Shown piece by piece: positions 1-7,817 of a stretch of 42,775 nucleotides of DNA (position 1 is the stretch's first letter; each line of letters starts with the position of its first letter). The stretch spans positions 1 to 42,775 of the forward strand of contig JAGAKK010000062.1 in NCBI GenBank assembly GCA_017625675.1. Reading direction: 5' to 3'. A program made the translations under genes and the position numbers. Source of the stretch: Clostridia bacterium (GTDB taxonomy: Bacteria > Bacillota > Clostridia > UBA1212). The notes beneath the pieces were generated by a model. The model saw nothing but the letters and a program-made list of their open reading frames with translations, had not been told where the DNA came from and did no database searches.

Positions 1-769
1 CCTCGTTGTCAATATAAAGCTGCTCATCACCTATGTCACAACACACCAGGATAGCGCAATAAGACATGCTTCTGACACTTACATACACCTTGCCGCTGAA
101 ATGCTTCTCATTTCCCTCTCCATCGGTAATAGTATATTCTATTTTTCCGCTGCAAAACTCTTCGTTTCTCCCCTTATAGGTTTCGCTTTTCCCAAGCTTA
201 ACGTCCGTTACGGTTCCGTTTCCTTTAGAAAGAAATGCAGGGTCAAGCTCTGCGCAAAATGACGCAAAGGCTTCACCGGGTGTAAGAGCTTTATTATCGG
301 GAAATTCGCGATAATAAAAATCAGCAAAGTAGCCTGTTTCATAATTGTTTGGCAAAACGTCACCGGAAGGTCGCTGCGTCGTTTCAGTATTATCAGAGTT
401 GTCTCCTGAAGAAGGATAAAGGGACACCACCAGCCCGCTGTCAGGGTCTTGCATAAAACCAAACTCTCCTGTATCGGTTTTCACGCACCAACCCTCTTTA
501 TAATCAAATCTGAAAAAGTAACGGCTGGCGTTATACGTAACGAACCCCAAGGGTACGTCTTCGCTGATTTCCCCTTCAATCTTCTTGGTAATCGGATTTA
601 TCAGGAGCATCACGACAATTATTACTACAACCACAGCCCCTGCAATAATACTGGCCTGAATGATCTGTTTTTTCCGCTTTTTACGCGCCCTCTCCTCAGC
701 GGCGCTTTTTCTTGCCTGAGAATCGTCGTCAGACTCATTTATTCCGGCCTCAAAGTATCGGTCACTCAT
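1..769 (-). CDS. Membrane-anchored extracellular protein of unknown function (3' end beyond the window)
   Basis: An open frame starts at the ATG at 769 and stays open to the left edge, giving about 256 codons. The N-terminus is charged and cytosolic-looking (MSDRYFEAG, then Arg/Lys-rich). A single strong hydrophobic segment follows at roughly residues 38-60, and the rest is soluble and probably extracellular, with a short Ser/Thr/Asp-rich stretch near residue 125. I do not recognise a family. The start codon overlaps the stop of the upstream deacetylase gene (ATGA, 766-769), so the two are very probably translationally coupled and may act together at the cell envelope. The protein is truncated by the window, so the C-terminal domain is unknown. 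Confidence 0.75.
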   Translation of the reverse strand, partial: MSDRYFEAGINESDDDSQARKSAAEERARKKRKKQIIQASIIAGAVVVVIIVVMLLINPITKKIEGEISEDVPLGFVTYNASRYFFRFDYKEGWCVKTDTGEFGFMQDPDSGLVVSLYPSSGDNSDNTETTQRPSGDVLPNNYETGYFADFYYREFPDNKALTPGEAFASFCAELDPAFLSKGNGTVTDVKLGKSETYKGRNEEFCSGKIEYTITDGEGNEKHFSGKVYVSVRSMSYCAILVCCDIGDEQLYIDNE

Positions 770-2001
770 GCTTCATCGATCCTTTTAATTTCAAAGCCTT
801 CTCCGCGGACATAGTCAATAAGGTCATCCAATACGTTTGCGTTAGTGGTAGAAATTGCATGGAGAAGATAAACTGCGCCGGGATGAAGCTGTTTCTTCAT
901 TTTATCAAGAGATAATGCCTCGTCAGGCTGCGCTGCCGTATTATAATCTGCATGGGCAAAGCTCCAGAACGTGGTATTGTAGCCAAGATACTGAGCAATG
1001 GCAAGATCTCTTTCATTGCATGCGCCCTGCGGAGGACGATAATACGACATTGTAAAATCATCACCTAATATCTCTTTACATCTCTTATATACATAATTAA
1101 GCTCCTCTACGAACTGCTCCGGAGAAACCTTTGGCATAACGGGGTGATTTTTCGTGTGATTTCCGATAAGGTGCCCCTCGTTATACATACGCTTTAAAAG
1201 ATCGTGATTTGCGGAGTTGTCAGTAAACTCAGCAGTTACGAAAAAGATAGCCTTTACGTTCTTCGCTTTCAAGGTATCAAGAATTTTCGCAGTGTTTCCG
1301 CCGAATTCGTATCCACAGTCAAAAGTAAGTACAATATTATTTACAGACTCATCTTTTCTGTACACACCGTTATATTTTTCCAAGAGATTGAGGGTGCTGG
1401 CATACCTGTCCCACTTTTTATTTATCGTACCATCAGGAAGTCTCTCAACGCTTCCGGGATACCAGTCAAACACCTTATTTCCGTTGGCATCCTTTCCTGC
1501 GTCAGCAAAAGGCTCTGTGGAAAGACCATTAAGGAAAGAAAAGTCAATATCCTCAGGCTCAATTATCTTCGCCTCAGCAATATCTCCGTTAGGTAAAAGT
1601 CCATTCACAGGATTGACGGAAGGTCTTGTCGTAGGCTTTACGGTAGGTGTAGGAGCCACTGTAGGCGCAACTGTCTGTGCATTTGTATTTACGGGAGCAT
1701 CAGTGTTCTCAGCAGATTCTGACGTTGCAGGAGCATCCGTGCCGTCAGAAGGAGCTTTTGTATTATTATCTGTAGGCGCATTGGCTGTAGCACCATTATT
1801 ATCAGTGGCAATAAGGTTCGGGTTCTCTGTGGGAGTTGCACTGCCATTCTTCTTTCCGGAATTAATAAGTACAAAAACCTCAACGATAATAATTACCGCC
1901 AGCACTAACAACGCAAGCATCAAAATCATTGATATATTAGGTTTGCGGGCAAATTTAGAATTTCCGCCTCTGTTTTCTGATGAATTTTCGTTATATTCCA
2001 T
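766..2001 (-). CDS. PdaA-like polysaccharide deacetylase, membrane anchored
   Basis: This is a 411-residue protein with a cytosolic N-terminus, one membrane segment (about 25-47), a Thr/Pro/Ala-rich linker (about 55-135) and a NodB-type deacetylase domain (about 220-405). The catalytic motifs are visible: TFDCGYE (226-232), GNHTKNHP (280-287), RPPQG (322-326) and LLHAIS near 380. The Cys in the first motif, where classical chitin deacetylases have DD, resembles the PdaA (delta-lactam biosynthetic) group, which acts on peptidoglycan N-acetylmuramic acid in the spore cortex. That substrate is inferred, not shown. AGAAAGGAAC precedes the ATG. The stop overlaps the start of the next gene by ATGA. 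A xylan or chitin deacetylase remains possible. Confidence 0.85.
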   Translation of the reverse strand: MEYNENSSENRGGNSKFARKPNISMILMLALLVLAVIIIVEVFVLINSGKKNGSATPTENPNLIATDNNGATANAPTDNNTKAPSDGTDAPATSESAENTDAPVNTNAQTVAPTVAPTPTVKPTTRPSVNPVNGLLPNGDIAEAKIIEPEDIDFSFLNGLSTEPFADAGKDANGNKVFDWYPGSVERLPDGTINKKWDRYASTLNLLEKYNGVYRKDESVNNIVLTFDCGYEFGGNTAKILDTLKAKNVKAIFFVTAEFTDNSANHDLLKRMYNEGHLIGNHTKNHPVMPKVSPEQFVEELNYVYKRCKEILGDDFTMSYYRPPQGACNERDLAIAQYLGYNTTFWSFAHADYNTAAQPDEALSLDKMKKQLHPGAVYLLHAISTTNANVLDDLIDYVRGEGFEIKRIDEA

Positions 2002-2051
2002 AACAAGTTCCTTTCTGATTTATTATCCCGATTTTATATTTTCAGCGTAAA

Positions 2052-2570
2052 TCAATACACGTATCTGATACAATCTTTCTTTTCAACCTTGCCTTTTTCT
2101 TCCTCCGCAGAATACCCTAACGCAACGGTTCCGTATGCCACCTGATTATCAGGGATACCGATTTCACGGAAAATACTTCTCACTGCGTCAGTATCGGAAA
2201 TGTCACGAAGCTGATTTATCCACACAGAGCCAATTCCTAAGGAATGTGCCCCAAGAAACATATTCTGTAGCGCACATGCGCAATCGTCAATGGCATATTT
2301 GCACTCTCTGTCATTGGTGGCAATTATAAGGGCATCAGGCTTGTAAAAATCATAGCCCGGTCTGTCAAGCTCCTTCTCCACAGCCTTAGCAAGTCTTTCT
2401 ATGATCTCTTTATTCTGAACAACCGTAAACTCCCACATCTGAAAGTTTCTGGCGCTGGGAGCATATATAGCACACTCTGCAATAGTCTCCAGATCTTCCT
2501 TGGAAATATGTTTTTCTTTAAATGCTCTGACACTGCGCCTTGTAAAAATATTATCAATAACAGAATTCAT
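2052..2570 (-). CDS. Nitroreductase family flavoprotein
   Basis: This is a 172-residue protein of the FMN-dependent nitroreductase fold. The family signature at the N-terminus is RRSVRAFKEKHIS, which contributes to FMN phosphate binding, followed by APSARNFQMWEF. The C-terminal half has GIGSVWINQL and VAYGTVALGYS, where these enzymes contact the isoalloxazine ring. The size fits the short nitroreductases common in clostridia. The substrate cannot be deduced; these enzymes use NAD(P)H to reduce nitro compounds, quinones or flavins. I start at the ATG at 2570 because GAGGGGTGG lies 5 bases upstream; an in-frame TTG at 2585 overlaps that ribosome binding site. It has its own promoter and looks monocistronic. 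Confidence 0.88.
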   Translation of the reverse strand: MNSVIDNIFTRRSVRAFKEKHISKEDLETIAECAIYAPSARNFQMWEFTVVQNKEIIERLAKAVEKELDRPGYDFYKPDALIIATNDRECKYAIDDCACALQNMFLGAHSLGIGSVWINQLRDISDTDAVRSIFREIGIPDNQVAYGTVALGYSAEEEKGKVEKKDCIRYVY

Positions 2571-2603
2571 TCTGCCACCCCTCAATCATCTTTAATCCCT
2601 TGC

Positions 2604-2632
2604 AGTATATCATATTTCCCAAAACATTTCAA
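2604..2632 (-). promoter_or_regulatory. Promoter for the nitroreductase gene
   Basis: On the minus strand TTGAAA (2627-2632) is separated by 17 bases from TATACT (2604-2609), about 35 bp before the ATG. The -35 box abuts the T-tract of the preceding terminator. Confidence 0.6.
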
Positions 2633-2664
2633 TACAAAAAGGCGAAGCCCCGAAAGGCTCCGCC
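2631..2664 (-). terminator. Intrinsic terminator of the glycosidase-dockerin gene
   Basis: On the minus strand GGCGGAGCC and GGCTTCGCC form a 9-bp stem with one G-U pair and a 6-base loop (2641-2664). TTTTT follows at 2636-2640. It lies about 40 bp after the stop of the dockerin gene. Confidence 0.85.
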
Positions 2665-2701
2665 CTGATGTTTTAATTATTCGACTGAACGAAACTAAAT
2701 A

Positions 2702-5089
2702 TTAGTCTGTGTAGTCACCGTTAGGCAACTTAACAGAAGAAGGATTAGCCGCAAGTCTCTTAAGTTGTGCCAAGTCAATACCATTGATTACAGTATTGGA
2801 AGTACCTGCAACGTTAGCAGCAGTAATTGCATCTGCTGACAATGTGCTTGCAGCAGGGTTAGCGGTGTATTTCTTAAGCTGAGCCAAGTCGATACCGTTA
2901 ATTCCGCCGTTAAGGTTAATATCACCAAGAACGTGGAAAGTAGCAGTAACTGTTACAGCGCCCTCAGGCATTGTAAATGATACGCCGGAAACAAATCCTG
3001 TAACTGTCTTTGTTATTGTAGCATCAACTGCTATTCCGGAAGCATCTACAACCGTGATGTTAGTACATACACAAGCAAGGCCTGTAGCTGTCATCTTAGG
3101 ATTAGCTGTAAGAGTAACTGTCTCGCCAGCCTCATAGTTAGCGCTGGAGAATGCTGTAGAAGTAGCAGTATCAAGAATCTCACCAGTGCCCTTACCACCG
3201 GCTACAATAGAAACTGCATATTCAGTTACAGGTGCGGGTGTAGGCTCCGTAGCTGTTGTATTTGTGTAAGTAGCTTCAACAACAACCTTCTCCTGTCCGC
3301 CAAGCATCAAAGCGCAAATCTGGAAAGGAACGTCTGTTCCGGTTGTAGAAACAGGAACGTTGATATTGAAGTAATATGCATGTCTGAGTCCATCAACAGT
3401 CATAGGCAATGTCTGAATGTCAGCGCTAACAACTTCGCCGTTAACTTTTACATAATAACCCATAATATCAAGGTAAGTATTTCCGTACCAGCCCTGGAAG
3501 TTGATGAATGGCATATCAGGTCTGAGCGCCATAGCCTCTGTGATATCGCCGAAAGCAAACGTAGCAACACCGTCATAATTCTCGTCAAAAGACTGTGCTG
3601 TGAAGATATTTTCCTCATTGCCGGAAGTGTAGTACCTTACAAAGTCAATGTTTGCAATATCTACACCGGTACTTGCAGTAGTAGTAGCAGTTTGTCTGAT
3701 GTAGTCAAGAGAGCCCTGTGCTGTGCAAGAAGGTGTAGGATCGTATACGAGAGCCAAAGAGTTCCATACCTTTCTCTCAGTAACACCGGTATCGTTAGTA
3801 AACGCTCTGTCTACGTAAGTGCCGTTGTCATCAAGAGTAACCATAGTGGTAGATCCACCGCCGTCCAAAAGGAAGCAGGTGTTGTATCCAACTCTGTGAG
3901 CAAAGTCGATCATATCCTTGAACTGCAAACCGCATCTTACTTCGTATTGATCAGCAGTAGCCATAGACATCAATACGGTACCGTCATCCTTATAACCGAT
4001 CATGTTGGTAGGATAGTCCTCGGGGTTACCAAGAAGAGAAGAGTCAAATGTATCGCCGTCTCTGAGGATCATGATGTGACCACCGATAGCGTTTACAACG
4101 TTCTGCCATGTAGCATTGTTGTAAGACCAGGGATCGTGGAGTACTGTGCCGAGAGTAACTGTGTTACCTACAGCGAACTTATCCTGAATTTCAGTAAGTC
4201 TTGTACCGCGGGCAGTAACTACTACCTGACCCTCAGTAAGAGCAGGACGAGTCTCGGAGTTAGCAGGATAAACAGCAGATACTGTACCGGTCATTGTCTG
4301 TCCAACCATGAACTTGTTATTATCAGTAGTAATAACGATTTCGTAAGAGTCAGACTTTGCACCGTTTACATCGTTAAGACGATTGTTGTAAACGTAGATA
4401 GCGTTATTTGCAGGAGCTCTGTTCAAACCGTCGAGAATAACGGAAGTTCCTGTAGTAGCATTTGTCAAAGTGATCTGACACTTAAGCATACCAACGATAG
4501 GCTGGTTGTCAGCAGTTACACCGAAAGAATAAGGACCGTCGTATGTCTTCTCCTGAGCAGTGATTTCAGTATACCAGATCTCTCCGTCGATAATCTGAAC
4601 ACCTGTACCTACTCTGTAAGCGGCAGTTGAATGTCCCATTAATGAATCAGATGTGTTTGCCCAATGCATCCAGTCACCGTTTACAGCAGCAAGGATCGTT
4701 CTGTCGTCCTTAGCGTACTTATTAACGTTATCCATAAGGAAGCTGGAACCCTTGATCTGATCAGTAAGAGTAACTGAGCTGTAGTGGTTCATAACCTCAA
4801 ACTTAAGATTTGTGTTTGAAAGGTCAGCCTCTACAATGTTGATGAGACGGTTTGTACCGTAAAGCTCATCGCCGTCTGCATTAAAGTCGATCTGCGTAAG
4901 AGTTGCACCGGAAGCAACACCGTTAACCTTAATATCAGTTGTGGTGCTGGAGTCCTGGCCTGTAAAAGATACATCCAGAGCGCTTGCAACAAGAGCAGAA
5001 GGTACGAGAACAGAAGCAAGAACTGCCATTGCGAGAACGCATGAGAGAACTTTTTTCATGTTCTTCTTGAATGTTTTTTGTGTATTCAT
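2702..5089 (-). CDS. Secreted phosphodiester glycosidase (NAGPA domain) with dockerin-like C-terminus
   Basis: This is a 795-residue secreted protein. Residues 1-37 form a signal peptide (basic start, hydrophobic core, ASA before the mature end). The catalytic region belongs to the phosphodiester glycosidase (NAGPA) family; its hallmark DGGGSTTM lies near residue 410, preceded by AVNGDWMHW and followed by NSLALVYDP. A middle region of unknown fold follows, then a beta-type bacterial repeat (YEAGETVTLTANP, then MPEGAVTVTATF). The last 75 residues are dockerin-like, with two copies of INGIDLAQLK. The first loop (GDINLNGGINGID) keeps calcium ligands, while the second is degenerate. GGGAGGAAAG precedes the ATG. 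The family cleaves GlcNAc-phosphodiester or related wall and glycan linkages; the exact substrate is unknown. The dockerin implies docking to a cohesin on the cell surface. Confidence 0.85.
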   Translation of the reverse strand: MNTQKTFKKNMKKVLSCVLAMAVLASVLVPSALVASALDVSFTGQDSSTTTDIKVNGVASGATLTQIDFNADGDELYGTNRLINIVEADLSNTNLKFEVMNHYSSVTLTDQIKGSSFLMDNVNKYAKDDRTILAAVNGDWMHWANTSDSLMGHSTAAYRVGTGVQIIDGEIWYTEITAQEKTYDGPYSFGVTADNQPIVGMLKCQITLTNATTGTSVILDGLNRAPANNAIYVYNNRLNDVNGAKSDSYEIVITTDNNKFMVGQTMTGTVSAVYPANSETRPALTEGQVVVTARGTRLTEIQDKFAVGNTVTLGTVLHDPWSYNNATWQNVVNAIGGHIMILRDGDTFDSSLLGNPEDYPTNMIGYKDDGTVLMSMATADQYEVRCGLQFKDMIDFAHRVGYNTCFLLDGGGSTTMVTLDDNGTYVDRAFTNDTGVTERKVWNSLALVYDPTPSCTAQGSLDYIRQTATTTASTGVDIANIDFVRYYTSGNEENIFTAQSFDENYDGVATFAFGDITEAMALRPDMPFINFQGWYGNTYLDIMGYYVKVNGEVVSADIQTLPMTVDGLRHAYYFNINVPVSTTGTDVPFQICALMLGGQEKVVVEATYTNTTATEPTPAPVTEYAVSIVAGGKGTGEILDTATSTAFSSANYEAGETVTLTANPKMTATGLACVCTNITVVDASGIAVDATITKTVTGFVSGVSFTMPEGAVTVTATFHVLGDINLNGGINGIDLAQLKKYTANPAASTLSADAITAANVAGTSNTVINGIDLAQLKRLAANPSSVKLPNGDYTD

Positions 5090-5158
5090 ACACTTTCCTC
5101 CCTAATTTTTTTATATTCATACAAACAAGTTGTATAAAGTTACGATAAATTTTTCTTA

Positions 5159-5187
5159 ATTTTAACACTTATATATAGAAAAATCAA
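5159..5187 (-). promoter_or_regulatory. Promoter for the glycosidase-dockerin gene
   Basis: On the minus strand TTGATT (5182-5187), a 17-base spacer and TAAAAT (5159-5164) precede the ATG by about 70 bp in an AT-rich leader. Confidence 0.55.
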
Positions 5188-5327
5188 TGCTCTTTTTCGC
5201 AAAAAGTGAAAAAAGTACAAAAATCACATACTTTATTTCATTATAAATGATTACAAGAGGTTTTGCAAGCACTTTTATAACATATTTTTGCCATACCGGT
5301 TAATTGCTGATTTTCATAATCCAAAAA

Positions 5328-5480
5328 TGCACCTTCAGGGACCGACCGTCTGCTTCGCAGACTGACGGCTCGACGACCGCAAGGTTTCCCTTGCGGTGCC
5401 CGTCTGCGCCGCTCCCAAATATTTTTAAATATTTGTATTGATGCGACAGCATCATATTCTCCCGGGTTCGAGTCCCTGCC
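5328..5480 (-). repeat. tRNA-linked structured repeat, copy 1
   Basis: This element follows tRNA-Lys and its terminator. Its far end (5328-5342) is a 15-base exact copy of the tRNA-Lys 3' end without CCA (5543-5557). Its near end (5463-5478) is an inverted T-arm, CGGGTTCGAGTCCCTG. The interior carries two stems on either strand: ACCGCAAGG/CCTTGCGGT around a GAAA tetraloop when read on the minus strand (5376-5397), and GTCTGC/GCAGAC around GAA. The motifs CAGGGACCGACCGTCTGC, GGCTCGACGACCGC and CCCGTCTGCGCC recur in the same order at copy 2 (32295-32498), beside another tRNA. It has no coding potential that I believe. The remaining gap (5188-5327) is AT-rich and shows nothing recognisable. Confidence 0.7.
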
Positions 5481-5495
5481 ATAATATTTCGTAAT

Positions 5496-5537
5496 AAAAA
5501 AAGAAACCCATATCGATAGATATGGGTTTCTTTTTTT
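5496..5537. terminator. Bidirectional intrinsic terminator after tRNA-Lys
   Basis: GAAACCCATATC and GATATGGGTTTC pair around a short loop, flanked by an A-tract on the left and a T-tract on the right, so it works on either strand. It begins 2 bases after the tRNA CCA end. Confidence 0.88.
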
Positions 5538-5539
5538 AT

Positions 5540-5615
5540 TGGTGCACCTTCAGGGACTCGAACCCTGGACCCACTGATTAAGAGTCAGTTGCTCTACCAG
5601 CTGAGCTAAAGGTGC
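5540..5615 (-). tRNA. tRNA-Lys(CUU)
   Basis: The minus strand folds as a standard 76-base tRNA with acceptor GCACCTT/AAGGTGC, discriminator A and an encoded CCA. The D-arm is GCTCAGCTGGTAGAGC, the anticodon loop reads CTCTTAA (anticodon CTT) and the T-arm contains GGGTTCGAGTCCC. Confidence 0.97.
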
Positions 5616-5651
5616 TCATATCTTGCAAGCTTCTCGCTCACAACGTTGCTT

Positions 5652-5680
5652 ATTATACACTACACAATTTACATTGTCAA
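5652..5680 (-). promoter_or_regulatory. Consensus promoter of tRNA-Lys
   Basis: TTGACA (5675-5680), a 17-base spacer and TATAAT (5652-5657) on the minus strand are an exact match to the sigma-A consensus, 36 bp before the tRNA. Confidence 0.88.
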
Positions 5681-5729
5681 CAATTAATTTCAAAAATTTT
5701 ACAAAAATTTTTTATTGGCCGAAATGTGC

Positions 5730-5768
5730 ATTTCCCGACACTTTACAATATCCGGGAAATAATATAAT
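5730..5768 (+). promoter_or_regulatory. Promoter with overlapping inverted repeat before the prepilin peptidase gene
   Basis: TATAAT at 5763-5768 has a weak -35 (TTTACA at 5742-5747 with 15 bp spacing, or ACTTTA with 17). A perfect 8-bp inverted repeat, ATTTCCCG (5730-5737) and CGGGAAAT (5753-5760), surrounds the -35 and touches the -10, as an operator would. No cognate regulator is identifiable. Confidence 0.45.
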
Positions 5769-5794
5769 CTCATAAAAAAGGAGGCCTTTTCACT

Positions 5795-6346
5795 ATGAAA
5801 AATCACATTTACGAAAATGAAAAACGAAATGATTTTAAAGATATTCTTATAAAGCTTGCCATATTATCAGCCTTCCCCCTGCTGTTTTCTGCAGTTTTCC
5901 TGCCGGATCTTGCCTATTATGCCCTTGGCGCTGTACTTTTATGTATGTCTGTTCACGATATTATTACTTTACAAGTGCCTGATATTCTCCTTGTGGTTTT
6001 TACGGTGTGCGGATTTCCTTTTCTTGGTGAAACAGACACAAAGGGACTTATCACCAAAATATTGGTTGCCCTTTTCATTATTGGCGGCGGTTTTTTTATA
6101 AATCGTAAAAAATACAGACTCGGAGGCGCAGATATAAAAATCATGGCGATATTATGCCTTGTTGCAGGACCGCTGTTTAGTATAAAGGTTTTCATTACGG
6201 CCAACTGTCTCTTGTTATTGCCTGCAGTAATTGTTTTCGTATTTAACTTTATACAAAAAAAGACACGAAATCGCTGCCGTAACGCGGAGCTTCCTTTCGT
6301 GCCTTTTATCTTTTTGGGTTTTATTATGGTGCTTTTGACACAATAA
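5795..6346 (+). CDS. A24-type prepilin peptidase, single-domain
   Basis: This is a 183-residue integral membrane protein with about five hydrophobic segments. It has the two aspartates expected of the A24 aspartic prepilin peptidase family: D55 in SVHDIITLQVPD and D113 in LGGADIK. The family cleaves leader peptides of type IV pilin-like proteins on the cytosolic face. Only the peptidase half is present; the N-methyltransferase domain of bifunctional PilD/ComC proteins is missing, as in many short Gram-positive homologues (CpaA/TadV-like). AAGGAGG lies 10-11 bases before the ATG. No pilin, ATPase or secretion genes are nearby, so its substrates must be encoded elsewhere. It is convergent with obgE, with a 15-bp gap. 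Confidence 0.85.
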   Translation: MKNHIYENEKRNDFKDILIKLAILSAFPLLFSAVFLPDLAYYALGAVLLCMSVHDIITLQVPDILLVVFTVCGFPFLGETDTKGLITKILVALFIIGGGFFINRKKYRLGGADIKIMAILCLVAGPLFSIKVFITANCLLLLPAVIVFVFNFIQKKTRNRCRNAELPFVPFIFLGFIMVLLTQ

Positions 6347-6361
6347 TAATTACACTAAACG

Positions 6362-7693
6362 TCAGAATACGAAATCAAATTCAGTATCTGCAATTCTTAC
6401 GGTGTCCTCCTCCTGTATTCCAAGACGCTCCAGCTCGTCAATAACGCCCTTTGTGCGGAGAAGTCTCTGGAAATATTGGGAAGATTCATTGTCCGCAAGG
6501 TTTACTGAATTAAACACTTGTTCTATCCACGCGCCCTCTATTACGAAAACACCATCCTCGTCAATACTCACCGTAAACAAAGGTCCGTCCTCGTCCTCTG
6601 CCGCATCATAAAGAACGTACTCGTCAGCCTCATCAAAGGCAGGATTAAGAGGCATCTTGTGAACGATACTTCCCGTATATGCCATAAGTTGGGTAGTGCC
6701 TTCCGCAATAGCTGCGCAGATCTCAAAAATCTTCCAAGCCCCAAGCTCCACAGCATCTGCCACTTCTTCCTCGTTGGCCTCAAGCCAGGCATTTAATTTT
6801 TCTTTAAATATAACGAGATTTTCAGCAGCGCCGTTTTCATCCATTTTATTTGCCGCGATTATCTGAGGTCTTTTAGCAAGTGCCGGACTGTAAAGAGATA
6901 GTTCGTTATTAATAGTGAGAAAATCCTCAAAGGGATCTCTGCCTTCGCTGCCTGACATATCAATCACGTGAACAATAAGCCTTGTTCTTTCCACATGACG
7001 AAGGAACGTGTGTCCAAGGCCTAAACCGTCGGAAGCGCCCTCGATAAGGCCTGGAATATCAGCAAGAACGAAGCTGTTTCCTTCGTCGCAATACACAACG
7101 CCTAAATTGGGTTTCAGCGTGGTAAAATGGTAGTTGGCAATCTCAGGTCTTGCGCCGGTAGTTACTGAAAGCAACGTGGACTTTCCAACGTTCGGAAAGC
7201 CTACAAGGCCAACGTCTGCAAGAAGTTTAAGCTCCAGAACAAGCTCCATCTCAACTCCGGGTTGTCCGCCCTTAGCAAAATTAGGAACCTGACGGGTAGC
7301 TGTGGCAAAATGATAATTTCCAAGACCACCCTTACCGCCTTTTGCGATAATGCGCTGTTCACCGGGAGTAATCATATCAGCCAGCACCCGACCTGAATTT
7401 TTTTCTTTAATAATAGTACCCTGAGGCACTTTTATTATTACGTCTGCGCCGTTCTTTCCGGTCATTTTGTTTTTCTTTCCGTTTTCACCGTTTTCTGCGG
7501 AGTACTTGCGCTTATATCTGAAGTCAGCAAGCGTGGAGCTTCCCTCGTCTACCACGAAAATAACGTTACCGCCTCTGCCGCCGTCACCGCCGTCAGGACC
7601 GCCTGCTGCAACAAATTTCTCTCTGTGAAACGCCGCAATACCGTGACCGCCGTTTCCTGAGCGCACAAAAATAACTGCTCTATCTATAAACAT
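6362..7693 (-). CDS. obgE: GTPase Obg (ObgE/CgtA)
   Basis: This is an Obg-family GTPase with the complete three-part architecture. The Gly-rich Obg fold comes first (MFIDRAVIFVRSGNGGHG, then GGPDGGDGGRGGNV). The G domain has G1 GFPNVGKST, the TTLKPNLG switch region, G3 DIPGLIEGAS and the NKMD guanine-specificity motif. The C-terminal OCT domain ends in EFDFVF. Obg proteins bind GDP/GTP, associate with the 50S ribosomal subunit and link growth to stress and sporulation. I use the ATG at 7693 (443 residues), because homologues begin at MFIDRA and AAAGGGTG is 6 bases upstream; an in-frame start at 7714 would add seven unconserved residues. It is divergent from the WYL regulator gene. Confidence 0.96.
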   Translation of the reverse strand: MFIDRAVIFVRSGNGGHGIAAFHREKFVAAGGPDGGDGGRGGNVIFVVDEGSSTLADFRYKRKYSAENGENGKKNKMTGKNGADVIIKVPQGTIIKEKNSGRVLADMITPGEQRIIAKGGKGGLGNYHFATATRQVPNFAKGGQPGVEMELVLELKLLADVGLVGFPNVGKSTLLSVTTGARPEIANYHFTTLKPNLGVVYCDEGNSFVLADIPGLIEGASDGLGLGHTFLRHVERTRLIVHVIDMSGSEGRDPFEDFLTINNELSLYSPALAKRPQIIAANKMDENGAAENLVIFKEKLNAWLEANEEEVADAVELGAWKIFEICAAIAEGTTQLMAYTGSIVHKMPLNPAFDEADEYVLYDAAEDEDGPLFTVSIDEDGVFVIEGAWIEQVFNSVNLADNESSQYFQRLLRTKGVIDELERLGIQEEDTVRIADTEFDFVF

Positions 7694-7762
7694 TGTCATC
7701 ACCCTTTCAAACAATTAATTGCAAGTTGCGAAAAAATGTATTACAATTACATTAACGTTGTT

Positions 7763-7791
7763 AGTATAGCAAATTTTTTTGCAAGAATAAA
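7763..7791 (-). promoter_or_regulatory. Probable extended -10 promoter for obgE
   Basis: On the minus strand TATACT (7763-7768) is preceded by TGC, an extended -10. A weak TTTATT (7786-7791) sits at 17-bp spacing. Confidence 0.4.
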
Positions 7792-7817
7792 GTTTTTTAT
7801 TGAGGAGAAATGTAAAA

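Noticed and set aside
1217-2050. A 277-codon open frame on the plus strand
   Set aside because: It is the antisense shadow of the PdaA-like deacetylase and its Thr/Pro linker, with no ribosome binding site.
3380-4630. A 416-codon open frame on the plus strand
   Set aside because: It is entirely antisense to the dockerin-bearing glycosidase, whose protein has clear motifs, a signal peptide and a ribosome binding site. The antisense product is Ser/Val/Cys-rich with no motif.
5463-5480. A second, plus-strand tRNA gene
   Set aside because: Only a T-arm-like sequence is present; no D-arm, anticodon arm or acceptor partner can be folded around it.
5300-5482. A 60-codon minus-strand open frame across the tRNA-linked repeat
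   Set aside because: It runs through the hairpins and T-arm copy, has no ribosome binding site, and no matching frame is kept in the second copy of the repeat.
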